NCBI GenBank assembly: GCA_035539175.1 | Contig: DATLIY010000007.1 | Coordinates: 558,001-622,000, forward strand | DNA from: Acidisarcina sp. | GTDB lineage: Bacteria > Acidobacteriota > Terriglobia > Terriglobales > Acidobacteriaceae | Direction: 5' to 3' | Length of the DNA stretch: 64,000 nucleotides | Part shown: positions 8,652 through 17,876 of the stretch, in pieces | How positions within the stretch are numbered: the stretch's first letter is position 1 | Layout of the letters: each line of letters starts with the position of its first letter | Position numbers and translations under genes: made by a program | Notes under the pieces: model-generated | Told to the model about the DNA's origin: nothing | Seen by the model: the letters and a program-made list of their open reading frames with translations, nothing else | Databases searched by the model: none

Positions 8652-9653
8652 CTACTCCCGCCCCTTTCGTGTCAGCCGTCCCAGCGTAGCCAACTCCCGC
8701 AGATACTGCTTGACCGGCTTAGCCGGAGTTCCCCAGAACAGCACTCCTGGACCAACCAGATGCTTGTGCGGCAAAACGCCCGCCTGGCCGCCGAGGATAA
8801 CGCCGTCCCCAACGCTGGAGTGGTCCCCCATGCCGACCTGGCCGCCCAGCATCGCTCCATCGCCGACGCTGCACGACCCGGAGATCCCAGTAAGCGAGGC
8901 AATCACAACATCGGAGCCGATGCGGCAGTTGTGCCCGATGTGAACCAAATTATCGATCTTGGTGCCGTGCCCGATGCGCGTCTCTTCGAGTGCGCCGCGG
9001 TCGATCGTGGTGTTGGCGCCAATCTCTACACCGTCTTCGAGCACCAGCGTTCCCTGCTGCGGAAACTGCAGATACTCACCCGTTACGGGATCGCGCACAT
9101 AGCCAAACCCATCCGCTCCCAGCACGGCTCCCGCATGCACAACCACCCGGTTCCCCAGCGTCGTTCCCGGATAGAGCACGGCTCGCGGATAGATTCTGCA
9201 GTCGTCGCCGATCACCACCCCCTGGCCGATCACCGCTCCCGCGCCGATGCTGCTGCGGCGACCAATGCTCGCGTCCTCTCCGATCACGGCGCCAGCCTCG
9301 ACGCTCACCTCCGCTCCAAGCCTTGCGCTCGAGGCGACCACAGCGGAGGCGTGAATCCCGGTCCAGCGCCGCCCCTCACGCAGCAAAGCGGCTGCCTGCG
9401 CAAAATGCAGCCGGGGATGCTTCCCAACCAGAAGCGGCTTTCCTCCCGGAACCTGCGCTGCGAGCGCCGCCGTGGTCAGCACTGCTGCCGCGCCAGAGGA
9501 GAACGCCGTCTGCAACGACTCCTCATCCTCTGCGAATACCAGCGCATTCGGGCCTGCGGTCTTGCTGCTGGATACCGAACGAATTTCGGGATTGCCAGCG
9601 CCATTCTGCAGCTCGAGATCCAGCAGAGCTGCGAGTTCAGAGAGTGATTTCAT
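8652..9653 (-). CDS. lpxD: UDP-3-O-acylglucosamine N-acyltransferase
   Basis: The 333-residue protein has an N-terminal uridine-binding domain (about 1-100) and a left-handed beta-helix built from hexapeptide repeats (about 100-310), with the His-containing segment HIGHNCRIG of the active site. LpxD adds the N-linked acyl chain in the third step of lipid A synthesis. The length is normal (E. coli 341). The MobB-like gene follows within 4 bp, and a late acyltransferase gene lies 102 bp upstream on the same strand, so this is a lipid A gene group. Confidence 0.95.
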   Translation of the reverse strand: MKSLSELAALLDLELQNGAGNPEIRSVSSSKTAGPNALVFAEDEESLQTAFSSGAAAVLTTAALAAQVPGGKPLLVGKHPRLHFAQAAALLREGRRWTGIHASAVVASSARLGAEVSVEAGAVIGEDASIGRRSSIGAGAVIGQGVVIGDDCRIYPRAVLYPGTTLGNRVVVHAGAVLGADGFGYVRDPVTGEYLQFPQQGTLVLEDGVEIGANTTIDRGALEETRIGHGTKIDNLVHIGHNCRIGSDVVIASLTGISGSCSVGDGAMLGGQVGMGDHSSVGDGVILGGQAGVLPHKHLVGPGVLFWGTPAKPVKQYLRELATLGRLTRKGRE

Positions 9654-9755
9654 AAAGTATTCCGGGCCATTGGGGTGAAGTCGTAGATGCCTAAAGAAGT
9701 GTAGATCACCATCTGCGGATCAAAGCAGCCAGCGGGATTATCTGGTCCAACGGGG

Positions 9756-10667
9756 TTATCTCGTATAGATGGGCGGCTCGCCCTCGGGCCGCGTCTTCCA
9801 GCGGCGATGCACCCAAAGCCACTGATCGGGATAGCGCCGAATATACTCCTCCGTAACCCGTGCAAAGAGTGCGGTGTTGGCGAGAATGTCCTGCTCGGCG
9901 TCTCCCGTCTGCTGCAGTTCAAGAATCTTGCCAAAGTGCAGCACATACTTCTGCTCCGACTCCTCCCACAGAAGGAACCCAGGAAGCACGGCAGCGCCCG
10001 TCTTTAACGCCACACGCGCTAATCCAGAGGCGGTGCATGCAGCCCGGCCAAAAAAATCGACAAAGACCCCCTGGGGAGGAGTCATGTTCGTGTCCATCAG
10101 GATACCCACTGTTTCGCCGCGCCGCATCGCGGTCAGCAGCCCGCGCGCAAAATCATCCTTGTCCACGACATGATTGCCGTGCAGGCAGCGAATTCGATTT
10201 ACCAGCAGATCCACCCCGGGATTGTCCAGACGCCGGATGACCATGGTCATGGGATACCCCATCAGCGAGTGGTAAAAGCTGGAGAGCTCCCACGCGCCCA
10301 GATGCCCGGTCAGCACCAGCACGCCCTTACCTGCCTCACGCGCGGCCAGGTAGTTCTCCAGCCCTTCATAGCGCAGAAAACTGCGCGTATTCTCGCGGGT
10401 ATAGCGCGGCATCTGGCAGAATTCGGCGAGCAGCCAGCCAAGGTTGCGATACAGGCGGCGCAAAAGCGCATCCTTCTCTTCGGCAGCCATCGCCGGGAAT
10501 GCGATGCCGAGGTTCTGGCGCCCAACGCTCCTCAGGCGCCCAAGGATGCGAAACGCAATTGCGCCAATGCCTGCGCCAATGCGGCGGGCCACACGGCGCG
10601 GCAGCAGTCTCAACAAGCGGACAAGGATCCAGACCGCCGCCAGCTCCAATTTTTCACGTATCGACAA
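9756..10667 (-). CDS. LpxL/HtrB-type lipid A acyltransferase
   Basis: The 303-residue protein belongs to the lysophospholipid/late lipid A acyltransferase family. A hydrophobic N-terminal segment would anchor it in the inner membrane. The catalytic HLGAWE motif (His-x4-Glu) is near residue 122, followed by RRLDNPGVD and a region reading MDTNMTPPQGVFVDFFG that fits the acceptor site. Enzymes of this type add secondary acyl chains to lipid A; which chain cannot be told. It is upstream of lpxD on the same strand with a 102-bp gap that shows no terminator. Confidence 0.9.
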   Translation of the reverse strand: MSIREKLELAAVWILVRLLRLLPRRVARRIGAGIGAIAFRILGRLRSVGRQNLGIAFPAMAAEEKDALLRRLYRNLGWLLAEFCQMPRYTRENTRSFLRYEGLENYLAAREAGKGVLVLTGHLGAWELSSFYHSLMGYPMTMVIRRLDNPGVDLLVNRIRCLHGNHVVDKDDFARGLLTAMRRGETVGILMDTNMTPPQGVFVDFFGRAACTASGLARVALKTGAAVLPGFLLWEESEQKYVLHFGKILELQQTGDAEQDILANTALFARVTEEYIRRYPDQWLWVHRRWKTRPEGEPPIYTR

Positions 10668-10752
10668 GATTGGGACCAGTGTAACGGTTCAAACGAGGAA
10701 AGGCGACGGCACAAGCTATCCTCGGACTGAAACCCTGCTCTGGAAAGGAAAA

Positions 10753-10778
10753 GGGCAGAGGCCTCGTGGCCTCTGCCC
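10753..10778 (-). terminator. Intrinsic terminator of the SYLF gene
   Basis: An 11-bp perfect stem (GGGCAGAGGCC with GGCCTCTGCCC) with a 4-base loop lies 22 bases after the SYLF stop codon. On the minus strand it is followed by TTTTCCTTTCC. Confidence 0.85.
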
Positions 10779-10799
10779 CTGTGTCCCGTTAAGAAGCGG

Positions 10800-11495
10800 C
10801 TACTTGGTATTTTGTGCCTGGACGAAATACTTGGCTACCGTGCGAACGAAGGGCTTGGCATTGTCCGGAACGGCAACCTCTCCCTTCAGGATCGACTCCG
10901 CGGTATGGCCATGACCATAGTAGGCAATGGTGTCGTCATCGCTCTGGCTGACCGACGCGCCATTCAGATCGATACCGGCAAACAATCCCTTGCTGCGAGA
11001 GTATGTAAGTAGTTCGGCGCTCAGCTTCCAATCCGTTGCGGCCTGCGAATTACGCCCTACCGGGCCAGCCGAAGCCGCTGCGTCGGCACCGATCTTGAAC
11101 TTGCTCTTCAGCAGATCCTGAAAACCCTTATCGTTGACTGCAACCAGAACCAAGTCCGTCGATTGACCGCCGATCTGGAAGCCGAATGAGCCGCCGGCAA
11201 GGGTAATAAATGCAGGAGCGCTCCAGCCGTGTCCAGTGCGGCAGGTAACTACACCCCGACCATACTCACCGCCGATCACAAACGCACCTTTCTTCAGACC
11301 GGGAATGACGCCCACACAGGTCGCCATCTGCAGGATGTTCAAGGGGATAGATTTGTCGCTCGTCTCCATGATCTGATCCATCACCGACTTCGCATTGGCC
11401 AGACGCTGGTCAATCGTGGCTTTGTCGCTGGCGGCGTTGGCAGACAGGGGCAGCATTACCCCTGCTAGACACAGTAGCGCTATTATCTTCTTCAT
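10800..11495 (-). CDS. Secreted SYLF (Ysc84) domain lipid-binding protein
   Basis: The 231-residue protein has an N-terminal signal peptide (MKKIIALLCLAGVMLPLSANA, cut near residue 22) followed by a SYLF/Ysc84 domain, seen in phrases such as CVGVIPGLKKGAFVIGGEYG, GGSFGFQIGGQSTDLVL and KGLFAGIDLNGA. The domain binds phosphoinositides in eukaryotes; in bacteria these are small exported proteins of unclear function, probably membrane associated. It is a single-gene unit with its own terminator. A candidate structured RNA lies 175-250 bases upstream and could be its leader. Confidence 0.9.
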   Translation of the reverse strand: MKKIIALLCLAGVMLPLSANAASDKATIDQRLANAKSVMDQIMETSDKSIPLNILQMATCVGVIPGLKKGAFVIGGEYGRGVVTCRTGHGWSAPAFITLAGGSFGFQIGGQSTDLVLVAVNDKGFQDLLKSKFKIGADAAASAGPVGRNSQAATDWKLSAELLTYSRSKGLFAGIDLNGASVSQSDDDTIAYYGHGHTAESILKGEVAVPDNAKPFVRTVAKYFVQAQNTK

Positions 11496-11669
11496 CTTTC
11501 ATCTCTCCTGGATCCGGCTCTGGGTGCCGACTGCACTCAAGCCAACTCCCTCGTATTTTCGATGCAAGGGCTGCGCCTGATTATCCCACGCGGCATTTGC
11601 ATGCTCGTAACACGCTCAAGCTAGTTAGGATGCAGGATCGATGGGCAGGGTATGCGGAGGGGAGAGAGG

Positions 11670-11745
11670 AAAAAAGTGGGGCTTTCCCAGAAGCGGATTA
11701 CCGCTATCAGAGGGAAGCCCCTTCCCCAGATCTGCGTTGTTTCTA
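11670..11745 (-). ncRNA. Candidate small RNA or 5' leader with terminator (weak)
   Basis: On the minus strand a TTGTTG box (11779-11774), a 17-base spacer and TATACC (11756-11751) could be a promoter. The transcript would begin near 11745 with a small hairpin (GTTGT AGAA ACAAC, 11749-11736). It would end in a two-part hairpin (11721-11678: ten outer pairs with one bulge, then AGCGG/CCGCT with a 4-base loop) followed by AC and six T. No coding frame fits. It could be a free RNA of about 75 bases, or an attenuator in the leader of the SYLF gene. The promoter match is weak. Confidence 0.35.
11678..11721 (-). terminator. Strong intrinsic terminator with no gene directly upstream
   Basis: The stem GGGGCTTCCC with GGGAAAGCCCC encloses a second stem of 5 bp. 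On the minus strand it is followed by AC and TTTTTT. The nearest upstream minus-strand gene, dcd, already has its own terminator at 11898-11929, so this signal points to a separate transcript. Confidence 0.7.
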
Positions 11746-11897
11746 CAACTGGTATAGCCCTCCCAAGGTAACGCAACAATGGCACGAAAGTACCATGCAC
11801 TATGGTAATCATCTTCTAGTGCCTTTCTTGCTACTGCGAATCTCATCCAGAATTCCCGCAATTTGCCTTCTTCCGGCCTGATTTCCGCACAAGTTAA

Positions 11898-11929
11898 AAT
11901 CGGCTTACCTCTGAAGAGGCAAGCCGATT
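11898..11929 (-). terminator. Intrinsic terminator of dcd
   Basis: A 9-bp stem (AATCGGCTT with AAGCCGATT), one mismatch, then CCTC/GAGG around a TGAA loop lies 31 bases after the dcd stop. On the minus strand it continues into TTTTAAC. Confidence 0.85.
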
Positions 11930-11960
11930 GGTTGAGAAGAATGCCTGGCTGCGGAGCGGA

Positions 11961-12515
11961 CTACAGCTTCGGAAGCACGATTCCCTGCTGGTTCTGGTAT
12001 TTGCCCTTACGATCCGCATAGCTGACCTCGCAAGGTTCATCCGAGCGGAAGAAGAGAATCTGGCACAGGCCCTCATTGGCGTAAACGCGTGCCGGCAGCG
12101 GCGTGGTGTTCGAGATCTCCAGCGTTACGTAGCCCTCCCACTCCGGCTCAAAGGGCGTCACGTTCACAATGATTCCGCAGCGGGCATAGGTGGATTTGCC
12201 CACGCAAATCGTCAGCACATCGCGCGGGATCTTGAAGTATTCAATCGACCGGGCCAATGCGAACGAGTTTGGCGGGATAATCACCGAGTCTGCCTGGACG
12301 GTGACAAACGAGCGTTCGTCAAAGTTTTTTGGATCGATGATCGCGCTGTTGACGTTGGTAAAAATCTTGAATTCGTCGGAAACTCGCAGGTCGTACCCAT
12401 AGGAAGACAGGCCGTAGGAGATGACCCCTTCCCGAACCTGCTTTTCACTGAACGGGGTAATCATGGCGTGGGTCAGCGCCTGCTCCCGGATCCAACGGTC
12501 ACTCTTAATCGACAT
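11961..12515 (-). CDS. dcd: dCTP deaminase
   Basis: The 184-residue protein matches dCTP deaminase throughout: [13 protein letters not shown] near residue 37, the substrate loop [10 protein letters not shown], and the catalytic strand [19 protein letters not shown] with its active-site Glu. It converts dCTP to dUTP, the source of dUMP for thymidylate synthesis. Some members also hydrolyse dUTP to dUMP; the sequence alone does not decide this. It is a single-gene unit on the minus strand, divergent from the HU/IHF gene, with a clear terminator. Confidence 0.95.
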   Translation of the reverse strand: MSIKSDRWIREQALTHAMITPFSEKQVREGVISYGLSSYGYDLRVSDEFKIFTNVNSAIIDPKNFDERSFVTVQADSVIIPPNSFALARSIEYFKIPRDVLTICVGKSTYARCGIIVNVTPFEPEWEGYVTLEISNTTPLPARVYANEGLCQILFFRSDEPCEVSYADRKGKYQNQQGIVLPKL

Positions 12516-12618
12516 GCTTCTCCTTGAACTTGAAAATCTGACATCGCCGGATAAGGCTCTCCGGCCTCAGTTACATGCTATCTGAACGGATACTGCATCT
12601 TACGAGAGACTGCCTGCG

Positions 12619-12647
12619 TTGACAATCCGGGCAAAGTTCCCTAGCAT
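12619..12647 (+). promoter_or_regulatory. Sigma-70-type promoter of the HU/IHF gene
   Basis: A perfect TTGACA (12619-12624), a 17-base spacer and TAGCAT (12642-12647) precede the TTG start of the HU/IHF gene by about 54 bases. Confidence 0.7.
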
Positions 12648-12700
12648 CAGCGCAAGTGGGCGATATCGAGAACCACTACTGAAACCGTGAGGCGAATACG

Positions 12701-13003
12701 TTGATTAAACAAGACATAATTCATCACGTAATCGAGAGGACCGGCCTACCGCGCAACAAGGCAGAGGTCGCGGTCGACACGGTCTTTGAAAGCCTCAAGA
12801 AGGCTCTGGCTGCCGGAGATCGGATCGAGCTGCGAGGCTTTGGCGTCTTTAACGTGCGGCCACGCAAGACGGGCATCGGCCGCAATCCGCGCACTGGCGC
12901 GGAAGTGACCATCACGCCTGGCAAGGCGGTGCGCTTCAAGCCCGGCAAGGAGCTTCACCTGCTGGACGACAAGGAAAAGACCGCCGCCAAGCCGGAAGAA
13001 TAG
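12701..13003 (+). CDS. HU/IHF-family nucleoid protein
   Basis: The 100-residue protein is a DNABII family member: an N-terminal helical dimerisation part, then FGVFNVRPRKTGIGRNPRTG with the DNA-intercalating Arg-Asn-Pro loop, and a closing VRFKPGKEL strand. A charged tail of about 12 residues follows. Such proteins bend DNA and shape the chromosome. The start is a TTG at 12701 with GAGG upstream; a near-consensus promoter lies further upstream. It converges on priA with 8 bp between stop codons. HU or IHF identity cannot be settled. Confidence 0.93.
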   Translation: MIKQDIIHHVIERTGLPRNKAEVAVDTVFESLKKALAAGDRIELRGFGVFNVRPRKTGIGRNPRTGAEVTITPGKAVRFKPGKELHLLDDKEKTAAKPEE

Positions 13004-13011
13004 GTCCCCGA

Positions 13012-15492
13012 CTACATCAGGTTCACTGGGTCAACATCCAGGATCAGCGCCTTGCGAGGAATCCCCTGCGCTTCCGCCTGCGCCAGAGTGGCCCGAAGCG
13101 CTCGAGCCAGCGCCGGACGATTGTCTGCCTTGAGCACCAGGTGGAAGCGGTAAATCCGCTTGAGGCGCACGATAGGCGCCGCCGCCGGACCGAGGATGCG
13201 GATGTGTTCCAGCGGCGTGGAGAGGAGCCACTTCCCCAGGCTGGACGACCAACCCGCTGCCTCTTCCAGTCGCGGGCTCTGGATCATGATGTTGGCAAGC
13301 ACGCCAAAGGGTGGATAGTGCATCCACTTGCGGTACTGCAACTCCTTCCTCACAAAGCCGTCGTAGTCATGCCCTGATGAGAAGTGAATTGCATAATGAT
13401 CCGGGTGGTAGGTCTGCACCAGCACAGTTCCCGGCAACTCTCCGCGCCCTGCCCGTCCGGAGACCTGGGTGAGAAGCTGGAAGACTCGTTCAGCGGCTCG
13501 GAAATCCGGCAGCGTCAGCGCAAAGTCGGCTCCCACGACGCCTACCAGCGTTACACCGTGGATGTCGTGGCCCTTGGCGATCATCTGCGTGCCCACCAGC
13601 AGGTTGATCTCGCCGGAGTGCAGCTTGCCCAGCAGCCGCTCCATGTCGTAGCGGCCGCGCACGGTATCCCGGTCCATGCGGCCGATGCGCGCATTTGGAA
13701 AGATCTCCTGCAGCCGTTCCTCACCCTGCTGCGAGCCAGCACCTAGAAAATAGAGATGCTCGCTCTCACACTTGGGACAGACCTTCGGCACGGGCCGCCG
13801 ATAGCCGCAGTAGTGGCACTCCAGCCGCTGACCGGCGTGGGCATGGGCATCGCCCTCGGGCAGTTGCTTGTGGTAGGTCAGCGCAATGGCGCAGTTCTCG
13901 CAGTCCAGCTTTTCTCCGCACGCCCGGCACATCACCACGAAGGAATAGCCGCGCCGATTGAGCAGGATGATGACCTGTTCTCCGCGGTCAAGCGTTGCCT
14001 GCGTCTGCTGGATGAGCGCGCGTGAAAAGATGCTCTCCTGGCCAGTCTCCTGGAATTCGCGCCGCATATCGACCAGTTCCACTGCAGGCAGCGGACGGTT
14101 GGCGACTCGTTCCTTCATCTCGATGCGCGTGTACTTGCCGCGCAGCGTGTTCTGCCACGACTCCAGCGACGGAGTGGCCGACCCCAGCACCACTGTTGCC
14201 CCGGCGAGCTTGGCCCGCATAACCGCTACATCGCGGGCATGGTAGCGCGGCGTCTCCTCCTGCTTGTAGCTGGAGTCGTGCTCCTCGTCCACCACAATCA
14301 GGCCGAGATTCGCGACCGGCGCAAAGACCGCGGAGCGGGTTCCTACAACGATCTGCGCTTCTCCGTTGCGGATGCGATGCCACTGCTCGGAGCGCTCATC
14401 GGGAGTCAGCGCGGAATGCAGCAGCGCAACATGGCTGCCGAACGCAGAGTGAAGCTGCGCGGCCATCGCGGGCGTCAGCCCGATCTCCGGCACCAGCAGG
14501 ATCGCCGAGCGTCCGCAGTCCAGCGCTCTCTGCATTGCGGCAAGATACACAGCGGTCTTGCCCGAGCCGGTAACGCCATGCAGCAGGAAGGGCCGGAAAC
14601 CGCCACTGGCCAGCGGCGCCGAAATCTCCTGCAACGCGAGGTATTGCGCCGGGTTCAGCGTATGCGGAGCCGCCGACCCTACCCTGGAAAGGTGAAACTC
14701 CGCGGGCCGATCCTCAATACGCACCAGGGATTTCTTCACCAGCGTGGCCAGGGTTGAGTTCGGCACAGCAAGTTCGCGCAGCTCGCTCACCGCCAACTCA
14801 CCGCCCGCTCCAGCAAGTTCGGCCAGGATTAGCTGCTGATTTTCGTTGAGCCGGGGAAGGCGCGTCGCGGCCTCCGGGCCAGCAGGAACCAACACGGCGT
14901 AGCGAACCAGCCTGCGAGCATCGCGTTGCGCCGCGGCGGTCTCACGGACGATCCACTTCTTGCGCGCCATCCCTGAGAGCAACGCGGCCGTGGCCGAGGT
15001 GGCCGAGCGCAATGTGCCGATGCGAACCGCCTCGCCATGCTCCAGAAAATTCAGCACGCGATATTCGGTGTCCTGCTCCTCCTCCGGCAGTCGCGAACGG
15101 CGGGAGCTTCCCTGCTGCGAACTCTCATAGAGGACTTTGCGGCCCGCATCCCCCATGCGATAGAGCACGTGCGTGCGCACCTCCGCCATCAGCGGCAGCA
15201 TGGTGCGGAGCACTTCCCCGAGCGGAGCAATGTAGTAGCGGCTGACCCATTGGGCCAGCTCCATCAACTCCGCAGACAGCACCGGCTCCGCGTCCATCAC
15301 GGATTGGATTGGCTTGGCCGTTACCGGAGGCGGCTCATCATGCAGCCGCGTGACAACGCCGATCATCTTCTCGTTGCGGAACGGCACTACAACGCGGCAG
15401 CCCACCTCAGGCACGCCCGCCTGCTCCCCTACGGCATACGTAAAGGTGCGATCAAGCGGCACGGGAAGAGCGATATCGCAGAAGGCAGGCAT
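13012..15492 (-). CDS. priA: Primosomal replication helicase PriA
   Basis: The 826-residue protein has the N-terminal DNA-binding domain of PriA, a superfamily 2 helicase core with Walker A (HGVTGSGKT, near 305), Walker B DEEH, and a zinc-binding insert with four CxxC-type pairs (CRACGEKLDCENC and CHYCGYRRPVPKVCPKC). PriA reloads the replication machinery at stalled forks. Length and order are normal for the family. It lies 164 bp downstream of the uracil-DNA glycosylase gene on the same strand, and no terminator is seen between. Confidence 0.96.
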   Translation of the reverse strand: MPAFCDIALPVPLDRTFTYAVGEQAGVPEVGCRVVVPFRNEKMIGVVTRLHDEPPPVTAKPIQSVMDAEPVLSAELMELAQWVSRYYIAPLGEVLRTMLPLMAEVRTHVLYRMGDAGRKVLYESSQQGSSRRSRLPEEEQDTEYRVLNFLEHGEAVRIGTLRSATSATAALLSGMARKKWIVRETAAAQRDARRLVRYAVLVPAGPEAATRLPRLNENQQLILAELAGAGGELAVSELRELAVPNSTLATLVKKSLVRIEDRPAEFHLSRVGSAAPHTLNPAQYLALQEISAPLASGGFRPFLLHGVTGSGKTAVYLAAMQRALDCGRSAILLVPEIGLTPAMAAQLHSAFGSHVALLHSALTPDERSEQWHRIRNGEAQIVVGTRSAVFAPVANLGLIVVDEEHDSSYKQEETPRYHARDVAVMRAKLAGATVVLGSATPSLESWQNTLRGKYTRIEMKERVANRPLPAVELVDMRREFQETGQESIFSRALIQQTQATLDRGEQVIILLNRRGYSFVVMCRACGEKLDCENCAIALTYHKQLPEGDAHAHAGQRLECHYCGYRRPVPKVCPKCESEHLYFLGAGSQQGEERLQEIFPNARIGRMDRDTVRGRYDMERLLGKLHSGEINLLVGTQMIAKGHDIHGVTLVGVVGADFALTLPDFRAAERVFQLLTQVSGRAGRGELPGTVLVQTYHPDHYAIHFSSGHDYDGFVRKELQYRKWMHYPPFGVLANIMIQSPRLEEAAGWSSSLGKWLLSTPLEHIRILGPAAAPIVRLKRIYRFHLVLKADNRPALARALRATLAQAEAQGIPRKALILDVDPVNLM

Positions 15493-15656
15493 CAGAGGAA
15501 AGACTCAGGGAACAGCCGTAGAGGTTCATCCTGAAGAATGAGTTGTCGTTGCTCTCCGGCAGAAGCTCGAAACCGCAGAGACCGAAATTGTAAGCACGCC
15601 ATCGGCAACCGGACAGCTCCGATCCCTGTTCCCTCAGCCATGTCGCTATTCCTGCC

Positions 15657-16532
15657 TTACTCCCCCTTGGCTGGCGGATTAAGCCCCAGTTCATGCATAG
15701 CGATCTGCAGATCCTTCCACGCCTCTTTCTTCTGCCGGGGATCGCGCAGCAGATAGGCAGGATGATAAGTCACAATCAACCGCGCACCGCGCACCGAGTG
15801 CAGGTGGCCGCGCAGGCTGTTCAGCGGACTTTTCGCGCCCAGCAGATAAGTGGCCGCTGTGGCACCCAGGGCAACGATCACCTCGGGACGCACGATGTCG
15901 ATCTGCCGAAACAGGAACTGAGAACACGTGTGCGCCTCGTCGGGCTCCGGCACTCGGTTCCCCGGTGGCCTGCACTTCACGATGTTTGCAATGTAGACCT
16001 GCTCACGGCTGAGCCCCATGGCATGAATCATGTTGTTCAGCAACTGGCCGGCTCTGCCGACAAAGGGCAGGCCCTGGGCGTCTTCATCGGCTCCGGGCCC
16101 TTCGCCTACAAAGAACAGGCGCGCATTCGGGTCTCCGTCGCCGAAGACGATCTTGTTGCGCCCCTCGGAGAGTGCGCAGCGGGTGCACTCGCCGATCTCC
16201 TGCTGGATGACGGCGAGGGCCTGGGCGCGGTCAGCGGGCAAAACGGCAGCGGCTATCGCGGGTGCGGCGGGGAAAGGCTTGCGTACAGGAATCTCGTGCT
16301 CCTCAACTACGGCTGGAATGGTTGCGACACTGGAAATTGCAGAAACATGTGTAGAGATGGGAACGGCAGTCGCGGAGACGGCTTCGATTGCCGCCGCTTC
16401 AAGCAGCGGCGACTCCGCCAGCGGCTCTCCCCGGCGATAAAAGTCGAAGATGCCAAGATCGCGATAGTACTGCACGCGTGCGGCCAGCTGTGCTTGCCGA
16501 TCCTGTCCTGAGTCCGGCGGATTCACAGGCAT
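15657..16532 (-). CDS. Family 4 (iron-sulfur) uracil-DNA glycosylase
   Basis: The 291-residue protein carries the family 4 signatures GEGPGADEDAQGLPFVG and TYHPAYLLRDP, and Cys residues in ECTRCALSEGR, VKCRPPGNR and TCSQFL that would hold a 4Fe-4S cluster. It removes uracil from DNA. The catalytic domain begins near residue 105; the N-terminal part of about 100 residues is Ala- and Val-rich and unlike the core, perhaps a flexible extension. It starts 1 bp after the coaBC stop, so it is translationally close to it. Confidence 0.93.
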   Translation of the reverse strand: MPVNPPDSGQDRQAQLAARVQYYRDLGIFDFYRRGEPLAESPLLEAAAIEAVSATAVPISTHVSAISSVATIPAVVEEHEIPVRKPFPAAPAIAAAVLPADRAQALAVIQQEIGECTRCALSEGRNKIVFGDGDPNARLFFVGEGPGADEDAQGLPFVGRAGQLLNNMIHAMGLSREQVYIANIVKCRPPGNRVPEPDEAHTCSQFLFRQIDIVRPEVIVALGATAATYLLGAKSPLNSLRGHLHSVRGARLIVTYHPAYLLRDPRQKKEAWKDLQIAMHELGLNPPAKGE

Positions 16533-16533
16533 C

Positions 16534-17775
16534 CTAATCCCGCGGCGCGACGTGGGCGCCCGTCTCGGTAATGACAGAGAGCGGACGGCGCAGCGCCAGG
16601 GTCTCGTCTAGAATCCGGTCCGCCAGATGGCGCTTTGCCATCTCAGGGAAGTCGATCGCGGTCTGCGGCGTCAGGAACGTCGCCGCGTTGCGGTCGGAGT
16701 CAAAGCCCACGCCAGGACGCCCAACATCGTTCAGCACAATGGCATCCACGCCCTTGCGCAGCAGCTTGTCGCGACCGAACTGCAACGCATTTTCCGTCTC
16801 TGCGGCAAATCCCACCACCAGCGTTCCCGGCCTGCGCTGCCGCACCACTTCCGCCAGGATATCTTCTGTGGGAATCAGTTCGAGTGTTAGAGGGCCGCTG
16901 CGCTTGAGCTTCTGCTCGGCACGAACGACAGGACGATAGTCCGCCACCGCTGCAGCCTTAACCACAATAGTTGCCTGGTCCAGTTGCCCGAGCACGGCGG
17001 AGCGCATCTCGTCTGCGGTCACCACGGGGATCACTTCACAGTTGGCAGGTGGCTGCAACACCGTAGGCCCGGAGACAAGAATGACCCGCGCACCGCGGCT
17101 CTGTGCCGCTTCCGCAACAGCGTAGCCCATCTTTCCGCTGGATCGGTTTCCCAGGAAACGCACGGGGTCGATGGCTTCGCGCGTTCCGCCGGCGGTCACC
17201 AGGACCACTTCGCCCGCCAGATCGTTGCGGCGATTCAGGGTCTGCAATACTTGTTCGGCAATGATCTCCGGCTCCGCCATCCGGCCATCGCCAATCATGC
17301 CGCAGGCAAGGTATCCGCTTCCCGGCTCGATGACCTGCACGCCGCGATTCCTCAATATCTCCAGGTTTGCGACAGTGGCCGGATGCTGCCACATATTGAC
17401 GTTCATCGCAGGTGCGGCGAGCACCGGCGCCGTGGTCGCAAGGTACATCGTCGAGAGGAAGTCATCCGCGATTCCGTGGGCGAATTTAGCCAGGACATTC
17501 GCAGTCGCCGGAGCAACCACGAGCGCATCGGCCCACTGCGCCTCGGAGATGTGCTGAATTGCCGCATCCAGATCGGACTCCGCCGATCCTGAGGACCATA
17601 GCCCAGTGATGACCTTATGCCCCGTCAGGGACGCAAAGGTAAGCGGCTGAATAAACTCCCGCGCCGCCTCCGTCATAACAACGTGTACATCCAGAGCCTG
17701 GCGCTGCAGTGCGCGAACCAGTTCGGCAGCCTTATAGGCAGCGATTCCGCCACAGACTCCAACAGTGACCTTCAT
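16534..17775 (-). CDS. coaBC: Phosphopantothenoylcysteine decarboxylase / phosphopantothenate-cysteine ligase
   Basis: The 413-residue protein has the two CoaBC halves. The N-terminal flavin decarboxylase (about 1-185) begins GVCGGIAAYKAAELVR and contains PAMNVNMWQHPA with the conserved Asn. The C-terminal ligase (about 190-400) contains VTAGGTREAIDPVRFLGN and the KLKR segment. Together they make 4'-phosphopantetheine from phosphopantothenate and cysteine in coenzyme A synthesis. It follows rpoZ by 101 bp on the same strand and is followed immediately by the uracil-DNA glycosylase gene. The order gmk-rpoZ-coaBC-(priA) is widespread in bacteria. Confidence 0.96.
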   Translation of the reverse strand: MKVTVGVCGGIAAYKAAELVRALQRQALDVHVVMTEAAREFIQPLTFASLTGHKVITGLWSSGSAESDLDAAIQHISEAQWADALVVAPATANVLAKFAHGIADDFLSTMYLATTAPVLAAPAMNVNMWQHPATVANLEILRNRGVQVIEPGSGYLACGMIGDGRMAEPEIIAEQVLQTLNRRNDLAGEVVLVTAGGTREAIDPVRFLGNRSSGKMGYAVAEAAQSRGARVILVSGPTVLQPPANCEVIPVVTADEMRSAVLGQLDQATIVVKAAAVADYRPVVRAEQKLKRSGPLTLELIPTEDILAEVVRQRRPGTLVVGFAAETENALQFGRDKLLRKGVDAIVLNDVGRPGVGFDSDRNAATFLTPQTAIDFPEMAKRHLADRILDETLALRRPLSVITETGAHVAPRD

Positions 17776-17876
17776 AGGGTGATTGTACCGCGCGCCGCCC
17801 GCACGTGACTCTGCAGAAACCGCTTCGTTTCCGTTGGCGGAACAAGTCCCCTCAAAAACGGCCGGGCTTCGCGATC

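Larger units (their letters stand above)
11496..11897. other. Intergenic region without a protein gene
   Basis: This stretch between the SYLF start and the dcd terminator has no convincing protein gene. A 94-codon plus-strand frame (11597-11881) has no family resemblance or good ribosome site. The only structure seen is the candidate RNA and its terminator (11670-11779). The SYLF promoter should lie in the left part. Confidence 0.6.

Noticed and set aside
8307-9647. 446-codon plus-strand frame antisense to lpxD and the P-loop gene
   Set aside because: It overlaps the clear lpxD gene and has no family features.
11597-11881. 94-codon plus-strand frame in the SYLF-dcd gap
   Set aside because: No family resemblance and no good ribosome site, and it runs through the candidate RNA and its terminator.
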